Assembly (NCBI GenBank): GCA_002386585.1
Contig: DGIZ01000019.1
Span: 11,347 to 75,346, forward strand
Reading direction: 5' to 3'
Length of the DNA: 64,000 nt
Source of the DNA: Brevundimonas sp. UBA4609
Lineage (GTDB): Bacteria > Pseudomonadota > Alphaproteobacteria > Caulobacterales > Caulobacteraceae
Numbering within the stretch: position 1 is the first letter of the stretch; each line of letters begins with the position of its first letter. Position numbers and translations under genes: made by a program. The notes beneath the pieces are model-generated. The model made no database searches, was not told where the DNA came from, and was given only the letters and a program-made list of their open reading frames with translations. Shown here piece by piece: positions 63,855 through 64,000 of this stretch.

Positions 63855-64000
63855 TTGAAGCGCACGCCCTTCAAGCCTCCCAGTGACGGACCTTCAGGCT
63901 CCAGCAGCGTGAAGGGCGGCGGCGCGAAGCTGCGTTCCAGCGGTTTCAAGCCGAAGAGCGGTAGCGCGGCTAAACCGCGCTCAAGCAGCCCGAAGGGCGA
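63855..64000 (+). CDS. Basic low-complexity N-terminus, gene cut by window edge
   Basis: An open frame from TTG 63855 to the right edge reads LKRTPFKPPSDGPSGSSSVK and continues rich in Lys, Ser, Gly and Arg, with repeated 'SSG-FKPKSGS'-like units. GAGG lies about 8 bases before the TTG. The basic disordered stretch resembles N-terminal extensions of RNA-modifying enzymes (for example pseudouridine synthases) in this group, but nothing catalytic is visible. Identity is undetermined. Confidence 0.4.
   Translation, partial: MKRTPFKPPSDGPSGSSSVKGGGAKLRSSGFKPKSGSAAKPRSSSPKG

Overview
The window (about 67% GC, densely coded on both strands) looks like a chromosomal segment of a Caulobacterales alphaproteobacterium, most likely Brevundimonas or a close relative. 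The assignment is inferred from lineage-typical genes: GapR (DUF2312), the zapA-upstream coiled-coil gene next to zapA, the DUF1476 F1-ATPase inhibitor zeta, DUF4170, a Calvin-type class II aldolase next to pgk/gap, and a lipid A locus with a CtpA-like phosphatase. I see no prophage, insertion sequence, CRISPR array or rRNA operon. It is core genome with small intergenic repeats.

Layout. 1-8.9 kb: a midA-type methyltransferase (cut by the left edge) and lgt, then ubiK, a YbjN protein and proC, an EnvZ/OmpR-type two-component pair, ilvE, an RluA-type pseudouridine synthase and a DUF2799 lipoprotein. 9-20.3 kb: central carbon genes fba, pgk, gap and tkt, with cstA-ybdD, purT and an esterase between gap and tkt. 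The divergent zauP-zapA pair follows, then a 6S RNA gene and 5-formyl-THF cyclo-ligase, the classic zapA-ssrS-fau arrangement. 21-26 kb: YmdB-type phosphodiesterase, DUF5694 protein, a cytochrome P450 with a palindromic operator candidate, and a glycosyltransferase that probably starts at CTG. 26-39 kb: purine genes purL, purQ, purS-purC and purB, interspersed with an MFS transporter, a PEBP protein, cfa, the ATPase zeta subunit, a fasciclin lipoprotein, a deoxyinosine glycosylase and a 2OG-Fe(II) oxygenase. 39-47.6 kb: the lipid A/LPS-core block msbA, DUF374 acyltransferase, waaA and lpxK, a convergent CtpA-like phosphatase, two tiny membrane-protein genes, DUF4170, an inositol-monophosphatase-family gene and pmbA. 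47.6-64 kb: MAPEG, M14 peptidase, DUF3829 lipoprotein, XRE regulator-Pr6Pr-ubiD, aldo/keto reductase, hydrolase, SPFH protein, gamma-glutamyltransferase, ExbD, folE, cysS, a lytic transglycosylase, a tRNA-Cys-like cloverleaf, rpmJ, gapR and a basic open frame cut by the right edge.

How it fits together. Gap, Pgk, Fba and Tkt cover lower glycolysis/gluconeogenesis and the pentose phosphate link. PurT, PurS/Q/L, PurC and PurB are consecutive purine-synthesis steps, and Fau feeds folate one-carbon units. MsbA, WaaA, LpxK, the acyltransferase and the phosphatase form a lipid A maturation and export locus. UbiK and UbiD belong to ubiquinone synthesis.

Most interesting points: (1) three dispersed palindromic repeat elements whose inner hairpins keep pairing through compensatory changes; (2) a cloverleaf with tRNA-Cys hallmarks (encoded CCA, U73, GCA in the loop) but an 8-nt anticodon loop, upstream of rpmJ; (3) a probable CTG start; (4) at least three TTGA stop/start overlaps; (5) a CtpA-like phosphatase embedded in the lipid A locus.
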